Positions 1-8,748 are shown, counted from the stretch's first letter. The stretch is 64,000 bases of DNA from CALANV01 sp036381615 (GCA_036381615.1 DASVCL010000052.1:7939-71938); one strand, 5' to 3'. The notes: generated by a model from the sequence alone, not told the origin. Made by a program: numbers and translations.

Positions 1-220
1 TCAACCGCACGGGCAATCCGTCGATGAAACGCGCTGCCGGTCGAGCATTCGGCCATTCCGTACACGAATCCGCAACGCACGGCAGACGGAACGACGCGGC
101 ATCGTTTCCCGTATTTCCGCGCGCCATGTGGTGCGCCCGATATTACCTGGCAGGTCATTGCATCCGGTTCTGTCGACCGTCATCGTCGGACCGCCGGCAA
201 TCGAACGCGGGAGCACTCCA

Positions 221-622
221 ATGACAAATCGTACCGTCCCGAACCCGACCGCCCGCACGGATGCCGGCGGCCCTGGTGACGGGAAGAGAGTCGTCTTCAT
301 CGTTTCCATCGACGTCAAGCCCGGCTGCGAGGCGGAGTTCCTTCGTCTGGTCACGCCGGTGCTGGACGCGATGCGGCACGAGACGACCTTCGTCAACGCC
401 GTGCTCCACCAGGACCCCCAGGATCCGACCCGCTTCATGCTCTACGAGACCTGGGCGGATATGGACGACGTCGTGCAGGTGCAGATCCATCGCGACTATC
501 GGCGGCCCTATCTGGACGGTCTGTCCAGGATCCTCCGCGAACCGCGGCAGGTCCGGATCTGGCGGCCGTTGCGCGGCGATTTCACGTTCTTCGCGGCACG
601 CACAGCGGCCGGGGACGGATAG
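221..622 (+). CDS. ABM-domain (antibiotic biosynthesis monooxygenase-like) protein
   Basis: A 133-residue soluble protein with one ABM (dimeric alpha/beta barrel) domain at about residues 24-105. The core runs from VVFIVSIDVKPGCEAEF through FMLYETWADMDDV, typical of this family of small cofactor-free oxygenases and stress or quinone-related enzymes. The ATG at 221 is chosen because CGGGAG lies seven bases upstream; earlier in-frame starts lack a ribosome site. It faces away from the DUF6064 gene. Bases 1-220 before it hold nothing I can support. The substrate cannot be inferred. Confidence 0.72.
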   Translation: MTNRTVPNPTARTDAGGPGDGKRVVFIVSIDVKPGCEAEFLRLVTPVLDAMRHETTFVNAVLHQDPQDPTRFMLYETWADMDDVVQVQIHRDYRRPYLDGLSRILREPRQVRIWRPLRGDFTFFAARTAAGDG

Positions 623-645
623 GCCGCGACCTCGTCGCGTTTCGT

Positions 646-1293
646 CTATAGGGCCCGTGTCCTGCGCCGGTTCTTCCAGAGAATCAGACAGAACACGCCA
701 ATGCCGGCCAGCGGCAACGCGACGTCTTCGGGGATGTTCAACAGCCAGGCCGCGGCGCCGCCGACGAGCAACCAGAGCACGGGGAGCACGACCAGATGCA
801 GCGGCGTCCGGCCCTCCGCCAGCAGCAGCATGCCGATGGTGAAGATCGTCGTCGGGCCGGGTGCGACCCCGAACAAGGGCGTGCGCGGCCAGCCATGCCC
901 TGCGAGCCATCCGACGAGCGGATAGATCGCCATCGCGAAGAACACGAGCCCGAGCCCGGCCCAGCCGGCGGGGTCGGCGCGGAAGCGGAACGCAACCTTG
1001 CCTCTGATCGCGCCGGTCCAGGCGAAGAGCAGACCCTGGATGACGAAGGCGGTGGCGTACGCCGGGGCGGCAAAGTCGATCGTGGCCACGTGCAACAGGT
1101 AATAGGCGACGCCGATCCACGCCCACGCCGCCGCCAGGAGCGCGCCGACGAGCCTGTCGCCATGCGGGACCGGCCTGAAGATCAGCAGGATGACGGCGAG
1201 GCCGAGAACGTAGGCGATGATCTGCGCCGGCCAGATGGCGCGGTTGTACTGCGCGACGACGGAAAAGAGGACATCCGCTGTGAAAGGCAGCAT
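646..1293 (-). CDS. DUF6064-type integral membrane protein
   Basis: A 215-residue hydrophobic protein with about six to seven predicted membrane segments: short polar loops separate stretches such as IIAYVLGLAVILLIF and VLPVLWLLVGGAAAWLL. The C-terminus is basic (KNRRRTRAL). Length and N-terminus (LPFTADVLFSVVAQYNRAIWP) match the DUF6064 family, which has no known function. The gene is read toward the ABM gene and ends 23 bases from it. It starts 39 bases beyond the end of the aldo/keto reductase gene on the same strand, so the two may be cotranscribed. Confidence 0.7.
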   Translation of the reverse strand: MLPFTADVLFSVVAQYNRAIWPAQIIAYVLGLAVILLIFRPVPHGDRLVGALLAAAWAWIGVAYYLLHVATIDFAAPAYATAFVIQGLLFAWTGAIRGKVAFRFRADPAGWAGLGLVFFAMAIYPLVGWLAGHGWPRTPLFGVAPGPTTIFTIGMLLLAEGRTPLHLVVLPVLWLLVGGAAAWLLNIPEDVALPLAGIGVFCLILWKNRRRTRAL

Positions 1294-1332
1294 ATCGGTT
1301 CGCCCGAATGCGGGTTCGGCAGCAGCCGGCGG

Positions 1333-2265
1333 CTAGAGGTTCTCGACGTAACGGATCATCCGCGCGCGCATCTGCTGATCGGGCAGGCGGCCGTACAAGG
1401 CGCCCATGTTCTCTCGCATATGATCCACGCGCGTGGTGGCGGGAATCACGCAGGTGACGGCCGGGTGGGCGACGATGAACTTGAGGAAGAACTGCGCCCA
1501 ATTCGCGCAGTCGAATTCGGCGGCCCATTCGGGCAGCGGATGGCGGCCGAACAGGCGGAACAGCTCCCCTTGGCGGAAGGGCCGGTTGACGATGACGGCG
1601 AGGCCGCGTTCGGCCGCGAGCGGGAGCAGGCGCCTTTCGGCCTCGCGATCCAGAATGTTGTAGGTGAACTGCACGAAGTCGAGCGGCTGTTCCGCCATCA
1701 ACTTCGCCAACGCATCGTGACGGCGGCCATGGGACGTGGTCACGCCGACGTAGCGGATCCGGCCCTGCGCCTTGTAATCGAGGAGCGTCTCGAGATGGCC
1801 TTCCCAGTTCAGCAGATTGTGAATCTGCATCAGATCGAACCGCTCGACGCCCCACAGCCGCCGCGAGTTCTCCATCTGTTTGACCCCGAGCGCCTGAAGC
1901 CAGGTCCACACCTTGGTCGCGGCAAAGAGGGGTCGTGCATTCGAGAGGCGTGCCAGGCCGTAGCCGATGACTGCCTCGGACGAGCCGTACATCGGCGAAG
2001 AATCGACCACGGCGCCGCCCATGTCGAAGAAGGTTTGCAGGACCTTCGCCCGTTCGTCGCGCAGCGCCTGATCATCGCCGACGTTGAAGGTGATCCACGA
2101 GCCCATGCCGATGACCGGCACCTGCTCCCCGGTCGAGGGAATGGCTCTTTTCAGCATCGCCCCAGGTGCCGCGGCGGCCCCGGTGCCGAGCGAGGCGGCG
2201 GCGCCGAGGCCGGCCAGCGACGCCAGGACGGCGCGGCGGCTCAATTCCGATCCGGTTCGCTGCAT
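1333..2265 (-). CDS. Tat-exported aldo/keto reductase
   Basis: A 310-residue NAD(P)H-dependent aldo/keto reductase. The N-terminus carries a twin-arginine signal (SRRAVLASLAGLGAAASLG), which predicts export. This is unusual for the fold, although Tat-exported members are known. After the signal come the family landmarks: strand-1 IGMGSW, an active-site tyrosine in VVDSSPMYGSSEAVIG, and the barrel segments FAATKVWTW, LMQIHNLLNW and YVGVTTSHGR. The C-terminus holds the cofactor region CVIPATTRVDHMREN. Substrate unknown. Confidence 0.85.
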   Translation of the reverse strand: MQRTGSELSRRAVLASLAGLGAAASLGTGAAAAPGAMLKRAIPSTGEQVPVIGMGSWITFNVGDDQALRDERAKVLQTFFDMGGAVVDSSPMYGSSEAVIGYGLARLSNARPLFAATKVWTWLQALGVKQMENSRRLWGVERFDLMQIHNLLNWEGHLETLLDYKAQGRIRYVGVTTSHGRRHDALAKLMAEQPLDFVQFTYNILDREAERRLLPLAAERGLAVIVNRPFRQGELFRLFGRHPLPEWAAEFDCANWAQFFLKFIVAHPAVTCVIPATTRVDHMRENMGALYGRLPDQQMRARMIRYVENL

Positions 2266-2432
2266 GTCCTACCTGCCGATCCCGAGTCGCCGCCAAACAC
2301 GGCAATCCTCTTTCTTGGGTTCAACGCATCGATATGGGACTATCAGACGGCCGGTCAAAGGCCCGCCCGGGGTAGGAGCGGACACGTCACGACATCATAC
2401 CGGGACCGGCGGCACAGTTAAGGAGGCCCGAC

Positions 2433-3410
2433 ATGACGTCCTCGAGCGAATGGCAGATCCCACTCGCGGCGCGGCCGCGGCCGGAAGATTGTGCCTATGA
2501 CCTCGAGTCTGCCCTGGCCGCGGTCGTGGGCCTGACGGCGACGGTTCCCGACGACGCCTTCACCGCCGAGACGCTCGGCACGGAGCGCGCCGGAAACGGC
2601 GTCCTGATCCGCAGCGACGGCGTGGTGCTGACCATCGGGTATCTGATCACCGAGGCCGAGACGGTCTGGCTCAGCCTCATCGACGGCCGTGTCGTTCCCG
2701 GCCATGCGCTCGCCTATGACCAGCAGACGGGTTTCGGCCTCGTACAGGCGCTCGCCCGTCTCGACCTGCCGGTCCTGCCGCTGGGACGGTCGAGTGCCGC
2801 CCGCGTGGGCGAACGCGTCGTCATCGCCGGCGCCGGCGGACCGGCGTATTCGCTCGCGGCGCGCATCGTCGCCAAGCAGGAATTCGCGGGCTATTGGGAG
2901 TATTTTCTGGACGAGGCGATCTTCACCGCACCCGCGCACCCGCATTGGGGCGGCGCCGCGGTGATCGGGCCTCACGGCGATCTCCTCGGGATCGGCTCGC
3001 TGCAGCTCGAGCAGGTGGGCGAGGACGGGCGCACCCGTCCGCTCAACATGGTCGTGCCGATCGATCTTCTGAAACCGATCCTCGACGATCTCGTCACGTT
3101 CGGCAGACCCAATCGCCCGCCGCGGCCCTGGCTCGGCCTGTACGCCGCCGAGGTCGAGGACAAGGTCGCCGTCGCCGGTCTCGCCACGGGCGGGCCGGCG
3201 GAGCGCGCCGATCTGCGCCCGGGCGATATCGTGCTCGCGGCCGGCGGATCGCCGGTCAGCAGCCTCGCCGATTTCTACCGCCAGGTCTGGTCATTGGGCG
3301 AGGCCGGCGTCGAGGTGCCGCTCACGGTTCACCGCGACGGCCGCACCATCGACCTGCGCGTGCGCTCGGCCGATCGCAACAGGTTCCTCAAGGCGCCGAA
3401 GATGCACTGA
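2433..3410 (+). CDS. catalytically dead HtrA-like protein (trypsin fold plus PDZ)
   Basis: A 325-residue protein with a trypsin-like fold at about 45-215 and one PDZ domain at about 225-315 (PWLGLYAAEVEDKVAVAGL, then AERADLRPGDIVLAAGG). The HtrA/DegP framework is recognisable, but each catalytic position is changed. The His of the usual TNAHV motif is Tyr70 (VVLTIGYLI), the Asp position is Gly100 (DQQTGFGLV), and the Ser of GNSGG is Trp172 (HPHWGGAAV). No signal peptide is visible, so it is probably cytoplasmic. A perfect AGGAGG (2421-2426) sets the start. Most likely a PDZ-based binding protein without protease activity. Confidence 0.8.
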   Translation: MTSSSEWQIPLAARPRPEDCAYDLESALAAVVGLTATVPDDAFTAETLGTERAGNGVLIRSDGVVLTIGYLITEAETVWLSLIDGRVVPGHALAYDQQTGFGLVQALARLDLPVLPLGRSSAARVGERVVIAGAGGPAYSLAARIVAKQEFAGYWEYFLDEAIFTAPAHPHWGGAAVIGPHGDLLGIGSLQLEQVGEDGRTRPLNMVVPIDLLKPILDDLVTFGRPNRPPRPWLGLYAAEVEDKVAVAGLATGGPAERADLRPGDIVLAAGGSPVSSLADFYRQVWSLGEAGVEVPLTVHRDGRTIDLRVRSADRNRFLKAPKMH

Positions 3411-3472
3411 GGCGATCGATATTTCGCCCCGACGCGTGACGGATTCCGTCCGGGCGCAGCGCATCGGGATGG

Positions 3473-3499
3473 GCCATGACGCCCTGCGGGCGTCATGGC
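3473..3499. terminator. 12-bp perfect hairpin between convergent genes
   Basis: Arms 3473-3484 and 3488-3499 are exact complements around a three-base loop. The right arm contains the stop codon of the leftward ABM gene, and the hairpin lies 60 bases past the HtrA-like gene. There is no U-run on either side, so it may act as an mRNA 3'-end stabiliser or a factor-dependent stop rather than a classic intrinsic terminator. Confidence 0.45.
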
Positions 3500-3846
3500 G
3501 TATGATTGCCGGTGCGGCCGGTCGCGAAGACGATGTTGAGGATCTGCACGCTGCGCGGCAGTTCGATCAGGAACTCGGCATCGCGCTCCAGATGGTGGAT
3601 GCGCCGCGGATCGCCGCCGGTGAAGCGCGACATCGCTTCCACGCTCTCCCAGTACGATATCGTCACGAACTCGCTTTCGTTGGCGCGATCCTCGCGAAGC
3701 ATCTGCACGCCCAAGGCCTTTTCCGCGAGCGGCTTGATGCCGTGCTCGTAGAGATATCGGGCATACGCATCGGCCTTGGCTGCCGTCGTGCGGCCGCGCC
3801 AGATGCGGGCGATGGTGGGACGCGGGTCGTTGGGTGTGGCATTCAT
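3493..3846 (-). CDS. second ABM-domain protein
   Basis: A 117-residue small protein of the dimeric alpha/beta-barrel ABM type. The fold is suggested by TIARIWRGRTTAAKADAYARY, the strand EFVTISYWESVEAMSRFTG, and the closing strand around VQILNIVFATG. It is only distantly similar to the ABM protein at 221-622, sharing fold rather than close sequence. It diverges from the CGNR regulator at 4004 across a short region holding a perfect palindrome, so it is a candidate target of that regulator. Reaction unknown. Confidence 0.7.
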   Translation of the reverse strand: MNATPNDPRPTIARIWRGRTTAAKADAYARYLYEHGIKPLAEKALGVQMLREDRANESEFVTISYWESVEAMSRFTGGDPRRIHHLERDAEFLIELPRSVQILNIVFATGRTGNHTP

Positions 3847-3950
3847 GGCTTCCTCCTCGTGTCATCCCGTGCCGTCGTCAGGTTCCGCGTCACCGAGCCG
3901 GGTCCCGATCCGGGGGCACGGCCGCCCGCAGCGCCTTGACGGTGGTGCCG

Positions 3951-3978
3951 TAACCAGTAAAACTAATTTTACTGGTTA
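3951..3978. promoter_or_regulatory. perfect 12-bp palindromic operator candidate
   Basis: TAACCAGTAAAA (3951-3962) and its exact complement (3967-3978) are separated by CTAA. This AT-rich island stands out in GC-rich DNA. It sits in the divergent region between the ABM gene and the CGNR zinc-finger regulator, 26 bases before the regulator start. Autoregulation by that regulator is the simplest reading. Confidence 0.6.
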
Positions 3979-4003
3979 TTATCCTTAACCACCAGGAGCA
4001 ATT

Positions 4004-4624
4004 TTGAAGGTTTCCATGACGACATCCCGCGCAGGCAGCCTGTCCCTGGTCGGCGGCGTTCTGGCGCTCGACTTCGCCAATACGGCAAGCGGCCGGGACA
4101 CGGACGAGCCCGTCGATCATCTGCAGAGCGCCGGCCACGTCGTCGATTGGGCCTTGCATGCAGGCGGCATCGATTCCGCGACCGCGGCGCGATTCCGCAC
4201 CTTCATCGCGAACGAGCCGGCGGCGACACAGCGGCTGCTCCGCCATGCCCATCAGCTGCGCGCGGCCATCTACGACATCGTTGCCGCCATTGCCCGCGGC
4301 GAAGCCCCGTCCCGGACCGATCTCGGGACGCTCAAGGATTTTGCGCACAAGGTGATCGGACCGGCGGAGCTCGCACCGATCCCCAGCGGCGGCTATGGGT
4401 TCGATTTTTCGGCAGCTCCGGTCGAAGTCGCCCTGCTCGGACCCGTGGTTTGGTCCGCCCTCGACCTGCTCGCGACGGGAGATTTCGCCCGCATCAAGCA
4501 GTGTCCGGGCGAAGGCTGCGGATGGTTGTTCGTCGATCGCAGCAAGAACAACTCACGCCGGTGGTGCGACATGGCCACGTGCGGCAATCGCACGAAGGGA
4601 AGAAGACATCGGCAGCGCCGCTGA
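4004..4624 (+). CDS. CGNR zinc-finger (ABATE-domain) transcriptional regulator
   Basis: A 206-residue regulator with an ABATE-type N-terminal ligand or stress-sensing domain (about 14-150, beginning LVGGVLALDFANTASG) and a C-terminal CGNR zinc finger (CPGEGCGWLFVDRSKNNSRRWCDMATCGNR, described here in two parts: CPGEGCGWLFVD, then RRWCDMATCGNR). Four cysteines and a basic tail (KGRRHRQRR) fit DNA binding. The TTG at 4004 is preferred over the ATG at 4016 because AGGAG ends five bases before the TTG. The perfect palindrome just upstream suggests self-regulation. Confidence 0.83.
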   Translation: MKVSMTTSRAGSLSLVGGVLALDFANTASGRDTDEPVDHLQSAGHVVDWALHAGGIDSATAARFRTFIANEPAATQRLLRHAHQLRAAIYDIVAAIARGEAPSRTDLGTLKDFAHKVIGPAELAPIPSGGYGFDFSAAPVEVALLGPVVWSALDLLATGDFARIKQCPGEGCGWLFVDRSKNNSRRWCDMATCGNRTKGRRHRQRR

Positions 4625-4731
4625 CGATTCATCGGCGGCGGGTTCCGGATCGCCGGGGGCGGGCGCCACGATCCATTTCGGCAAGCGCGTTCCACCGCCG
4701 TCGCCGCCATCCCCGGATCTTCCGCCGGATA

Positions 4732-5820
4732 TCAGCTCTTGCGGCGGAGCGCGCGGAATAGGAACGGCGCGAACGTCACGACCATGGTGATGCGGACGAT
4801 GTGATGCGTCGCCACGAAGGCCGCATCGACGGCGAGGGCGAGCGCGACGAGGCTCATCTCGGCGAGCCCGCCGGGCGCAAAGGCGAGCACGACCGCCGGC
4901 AGGGGATAGTCCATCCAGCGCGACAGCGCCGCGGCGAACGCGACCGTTGTGGCGAGCATCATGACCGCCGAAACGACGGCATGGAGAACCGTACGCGCGA
5001 TCTGGGCGAGTGGGACGCCGGCGAAGCGGCAGCCGATGGATGCGCCGATCACGACCTGTGCCACCGCGACGAGGATGTCGGGCGGCTTCGAGGCGGTGAT
5101 GCCGGCGAGATGAACCACCGCGCTCAGCACCATCGGCCCGACCAGGAACGACGCGGGTACTTTGAGCAGACGCCCGATGATCGTGCCGATCGGCGCGCAG
5201 AGCGTGAGCACCACGACGTCGACGAAGGACAGATTGAACAGACCGATGGTGACCCGGGCCGCGCCGGCCGGCATGTCGGTACCGAACCGGTACCAGAGCG
5301 GGATCGTGAAGACGACGAGCATGATGCGCGCCGCATGCGTGAGCGAGATGATGCGGTCGTCCCCGCCCATCTGGCCGCCGACGATGACCATCTCGTTGAG
5401 GCCGCCAGGGGTCGCGCCGAAGAACGCGGTGATCGGGTCGTAGCCGGCGACCTTGCGGAAATAGAGAAGAGCGATGCCGCCTGCCAGCAGGGACCACGCG
5501 GCCAGGGCGAGGAGCGTGGCCCACCATTCGCCCATGCGCGCGACCACGGCCGGCGTGAAAGCGCTGCCGAGCATGATGCCGATGACGGCGATCATCGTGC
5601 TGCGGGCCGCGCGCGGAATGAACAGCCGCAATCCGCAGAGCGTCCCCACGGTCACCGCGGCCATCGAGCCGAGCATCCAGGCGAGCGGCAGCGTGAGATA
5701 GTCGAAGACGGCGCCACCCGCGGCCCCCAGCGCGAGGGTCAGGGCGAGCGATGCGAACCGACGGGGCCAGTCGGCCTTCGGCGGCGCCGCCGGTGCGATT
5801 TGCGCGTCGTCCCGTACCAT
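4732..5820 (-). CDS. AbrB-type (PF05145) membrane protein
   Basis: A 362-residue integral membrane protein with about ten predicted helices in two similar halves, the AbrB-duplication family (PF05145). The landmark segments are AGGAVFDYLTLPLAWMLGSM in the first half and VAVAQVVIGASIGCRF in the second, plus FFGATPGGLNEMVI and LAFAPGGLAEMSLVA, the repeated PGG-E-M motif of each half. The family is often labelled ammonia monooxygenase-like or regulator, but no enzymatic function is established. It is the last gene of a leftward operon, 15 bases after the aspartoacylase-like gene. This suggests a transport or efflux role tied to amino acid breakdown. Confidence 0.8.
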   Translation of the reverse strand: MVRDDAQIAPAAPPKADWPRRFASLALTLALGAAGGAVFDYLTLPLAWMLGSMAAVTVGTLCGLRLFIPRAARSTMIAVIGIMLGSAFTPAVVARMGEWWATLLALAAWSLLAGGIALLYFRKVAGYDPITAFFGATPGGLNEMVIVGGQMGGDDRIISLTHAARIMLVVFTIPLWYRFGTDMPAGAARVTIGLFNLSFVDVVVLTLCAPIGTIIGRLLKVPASFLVGPMVLSAVVHLAGITASKPPDILVAVAQVVIGASIGCRFAGVPLAQIARTVLHAVVSAVMMLATTVAFAAALSRWMDYPLPAVVLAFAPGGLAEMSLVALALAVDAAFVATHHIVRITMVVTFAPFLFRALRRKS

Positions 5821-5835
5821 CGACGGTCCCGCGCG

Positions 5836-6813
5836 TCAGCCGACGAAGCGACCGAGACGCACGGCGGTCTGGCCCTTGCTGAGGCGGCGCGAGGGCATGA
5901 TGAGCACGCAATCGTCGTAGGGCGTACGCACCGGTTCGTCGCCGTCCTGCGCGATGATGGTGTCGCGCTTCGGGATCACTTCGAGCCCCTTGTAGTCCGC
6001 GGCAAAGGTGAAGTGATCGGTCCGGATGGTGATGGCGTCGGTCACTTCGATCACGCGCTGCGGGCCCGGCGGCTGCGCCGGCAGATTTGCCGCGACGAAG
6101 TCCGGCGGGAGGATACCGAGATGGTGAAGGAAGCGCAGGAGCGTTTCCTTGGCGACGGCCGCGCTCGCGACCTCCCAATGCTGGCCGCATTCCACCAGCA
6201 GTGCGTTCTTCGGGCTGCGCGGATCGCTGAAGCCGCCGTAGTCCCGCATGCGCCGGCCGGCGGCGTGGCCGGAGTCGCTGACGACGAGCGCCGGATACGC
6301 GACCGCGCGCGCGAAGGCGCGCCCCTTGTCGAGCGGACCGCAGAGCAGCAGCGGTGCCGTCGCATGCTGCATCGAATGGATGTCGAGGAGGAAATCCGCA
6401 GCCTCGACCACGGGGCGCAGCTCGCGGGCGCGCGCGAGCTCGATGCTGCGCCGCGGACCGTCGAGCACGTCGGGCGACCACAGGCGGTTGAAATCCTCGT
6501 CGATGAAACGCGACGCCGTCGGATTCTGGCGGTCGAAGGATTCGAAGGCGGCGACGTTGCAGAAGGCGAGCGTCAGAATGCCGCGCTGCGGCCGAACGCC
6601 GCTGCGAAGCAGAAAATCGAGCGCGATGGCGCCACACAATTCGTTGCCATGGACCAGCGCCGTCACCAGCACGTGCGGGCCGGGGACGCCGCTGTCGAAG
6701 CGCGTCACGTAGTCGATACCGGTGTTGCCCTTGCGGTAGGCCGAGATATCGGGCGGGGTCAGCTCGATCGGATAGTCGTCGGACGGCACGCTCGCGGCTC
6801 CAGGCACAGTCAC
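5836..6813 (-). CDS. succinylglutamate desuccinylase/aspartoacylase-family zinc hydrolase
   Basis: A 325-residue M14-like zinc amidohydrolase of the AstE/AspA family. Zinc ligands are visible as HGNE (in VLVTALVHGNELCGAIALDF) and the His of LLDIHSMQH. The candidate catalytic glutamate is in ALLVECGQHWE. The family removes acyl groups from N-acyl amino acids. The C-terminal beta domain (about 235-325) is present. It lies 27 bases after the HAD gene and 15 before the AbrB-type gene in a four-gene operon led by an argE-like gene, consistent with N-acyl amino acid use. The exact substrate is unknown. Confidence 0.83.
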   Translation of the reverse strand: MTVPGAASVPSDDYPIELTPPDISAYRKGNTGIDYVTRFDSGVPGPHVLVTALVHGNELCGAIALDFLLRSGVRPQRGILTLAFCNVAAFESFDRQNPTASRFIDEDFNRLWSPDVLDGPRRSIELARARELRPVVEAADFLLDIHSMQHATAPLLLCGPLDKGRAFARAVAYPALVVSDSGHAAGRRMRDYGGFSDPRSPKNALLVECGQHWEVASAAVAKETLLRFLHHLGILPPDFVAANLPAQPPGPQRVIEVTDAITIRTDHFTFAADYKGLEVIPKRDTIIAQDGDEPVRTPYDDCVLIMPSRRLSKGQTAVRLGRFVG

Positions 6814-6840
6814 GGACGGGATTCCTTATCTAACGCAACG

Positions 6841-7464
6841 TCACAAAAGGCCATAGGCCCGAAGATCGGCGCGAAGCTTCAGGGGATCGTGGAACTGAAC
6901 CGCCTGGAGGCCGGCCGCGCGCGCACCGGCAACGTTTGCGGCATTGTCGTCGATGAACAGGCACCGTTCCGGGCAAAGCCCGTAGGTGTCGGTCAGGTAG
7001 CGGAAAATACACGGATCGGGCTTCATCATGCCGATTTCGCCCGAAACGACGATTGCGCGAAAACAGGCGAGGAAACCGAAGCGGCGGCGGGCGTGGTGGA
7101 ACGTCTCCGCCGACCAGTTGGTCAGCGCGAAGAGGGGCGTGCCGCGGCCGTGAAGCTCCTCGAGAAGGGCGACGGTGCCGGCGATGGGACCGGCGAGCAT
7201 GCGGTCGAACTCGCCGTAATAGGCGCGGATGAGATCGGCGTATTCCGGATGGCGCGCGATCAGCTCGGCTTCCGCCTCGGCGATCGTGCGGCCGGCGTCC
7301 TGCCGCTCGTTCCAGGCCTGGGTGCAGACGGTTGCGAGGAATGCCTCCATCGCCGCCTCGTCGGCGAAGCGCGTGCGATAGAGATGGCGCGGGTTCCAGT
7401 CGATCAGCACGCCGCCCAGGTCGAAGACGACGGTGGTCGGCCGCGGCGCAGCGGCGGACGTCAT
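6841..7464 (-). CDS. HAD-family phosphatase (YihX/epoxide-hydrolase-like subgroup)
   Basis: A 207-residue HAD hydrolase. Motif I is VVFDLGGVLIDW (the nucleophile Asp followed by a Gly, as in the YihX/HAD-IA group), motif II is ALTNWS, motif III is the Lys of GMMKPD, and motif IV is CLFIDDNAANV. The start is set at 7464 because that ATG overlaps the upstream stop as ATGA; an upstream extension would run into argE. It probably dephosphorylates a small sugar or nucleotide phosphate. Its operon partners suggest a link to acyl-amino-acid catabolism, but this is unproven. Confidence 0.85.
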   Translation of the reverse strand: MTSAAAPRPTTVVFDLGGVLIDWNPRHLYRTRFADEAAMEAFLATVCTQAWNERQDAGRTIAEAEAELIARHPEYADLIRAYYGEFDRMLAGPIAGTVALLEELHGRGTPLFALTNWSAETFHHARRRFGFLACFRAIVVSGEIGMMKPDPCIFRYLTDTYGLCPERCLFIDDNAANVAGARAAGLQAVQFHDPLKLRADLRAYGLL

Positions 7465-8630
7465 CGGGCGTGGGCGACGCGCGCAACCAACCGGCGCAGA
7501 AACGTCTCGCACTGGGCGAGCTGATCGAGTGTGACGAATTCGTCAGGCTTGTGGGCCTGGTCGATGCTGCCGGGTCCGCAAATGATGGTCGGGATGCCCG
7601 CCTCGTCGAAGAGGCCGGCCTCGGTTCCGAAGGCCACCTTGCCGGTCGAGTTGCCGCCGGAGGCTGCCTTCGCCATCTCGGTGATTGCGGCATCCTCGCT
7701 CGTGTCGAGGCCGGGAAAGCTCGACAGCTCCTCCCAACGGAAGCCGGTGTCCGGGTGAACCGCGCGCATCTGCGGCTCGAGCTCGTCGGCTGCGAAGCGC
7801 TGCACCTCGCCGAGGAGGGCACGCGGATCGTCGGCGGGCAAGTGGCGGAACTCGAAATCGAACCAGCAGTCCTTGGGCACGATGTTGAGCGCCGTGCCGC
7901 CCTGGATGAGGCCCGTATGGACGGTCGTATGCGGAATGTCGAAGCCGTGGTCGAACGGGCCGTGCTCGGCAATGCGCCGCGCCATCCGGTTGAGATAGGC
8001 GATCACCTCGGCGGCATACTGAATGGCGTTGACGCCCCGGGGCGCGAGGGAGGAGTGGCATTCGAAGCCGCGGACATGCCCGCGGACGCTGAGCTTGCCC
8101 TTGTGGGCGCGGATCACCTTCATCTCGGTCGGTTCGCCGACGACGCAGGCGAACGGCCGCACGTCCATCCGGGCGAGTTCGGCGATCAGGCGACGGACGC
8201 CGATGCAGCCGACCTCCTCGTCATAGGAAAAGGCGAGGTGGATCGGTGTGGTGAGCCGTGCCGCCAGGAACTCCGGCGTCAGGGCGAGCGCGACGGCGAT
8301 AAATCCCTTCATGTCGCAGGTGCCGCGGCCATAGAGACGGCCGTCGCGTTGCACGACCTTGAACGGATCGCTCGACCATTCCTGGCCGTCGACCGGCACG
8401 ACATCGGTATGGCCGGAGAGCATCAACCCCGGCTTGTCCGACGGACCCAGCGTCGCAAACAGGTTCGCCTTCTTCCCGGCCTCGTCGAAGACGAGCCGGG
8501 AGTCCACGCCATGCGTCTTCAGGTAGTCGCGTACGAATTCGATCAGTGCGAGATTCGAGTCGCGGCTGGTCGTGTCGAAGGCGACTAGGCGACGGAGCAT
8601 GTCGATCGAACCGGAGGAGGGAGTCTGCAT
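7461..8630 (-). CDS. argE: acetylornithine deacetylase (ArgE/M20 family)
   Basis: A 389-residue M20 dinuclear zinc hydrolase of the ArgE type. Metal and catalytic motifs are visible: LMLSGHTDVVPVDG (His ligand and catalytic Asp), GRGTCDMKGF (bridging Asp), FSYDEEVGCIGVRRL (general-base Glu) and a C-terminal CGPGSIDQAHKPDEF (His ligand). The family hydrolyses N-acetylornithine and related N-acyl amino acids. It is the first gene of the operon argE-HAD-aspartoacylase-AbrB. Because the neighbours are catabolic, the true substrate may be another N-acyl amino acid. It diverges from the M81 peptidase gene. Confidence 0.88.
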   Translation of the reverse strand: MQTPSSGSIDMLRRLVAFDTTSRDSNLALIEFVRDYLKTHGVDSRLVFDEAGKKANLFATLGPSDKPGLMLSGHTDVVPVDGQEWSSDPFKVVQRDGRLYGRGTCDMKGFIAVALALTPEFLAARLTTPIHLAFSYDEEVGCIGVRRLIAELARMDVRPFACVVGEPTEMKVIRAHKGKLSVRGHVRGFECHSSLAPRGVNAIQYAAEVIAYLNRMARRIAEHGPFDHGFDIPHTTVHTGLIQGGTALNIVPKDCWFDFEFRHLPADDPRALLGEVQRFAADELEPQMRAVHPDTGFRWEELSSFPGLDTSEDAAITEMAKAASGGNSTGKVAFGTEAGLFDEAGIPTIICGPGSIDQAHKPDEFVTLDQLAQCETFLRRLVARVAHAR

Positions 8631-8660
8631 TGCAACCGTGATGCGTGGATTATGGCGAAA

Positions 8661-8684
8661 TTCTCGGCCATATTAGGCCGAGAA
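8661..8684. promoter_or_regulatory. 9-bp perfect palindrome in the argE/M81 divergent region
   Basis: TTCTCGGCC (8661-8669) and its complement (8676-8684) flank ATATTA. The element lies 30 bases upstream of the argE start and 64 upstream of the M81 gene, as expected for a shared operator. No dedicated regulator gene is adjacent, so the protein that binds is unknown. Confidence 0.5.
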
Positions 8685-8748
8685 CGAGCGCGCGCGCCAG
8701 TTCGGCCGGACGCACGGGTGCCATGCGCGCGGAAGGGGTTCGGATCCA

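Noticed and set aside
1..438. Minus-strand open frame ending at the window edge.
   Set aside because: It overlaps the well-supported ABM gene, has no domain and no ribosome site; its composition is that of a shadow frame.
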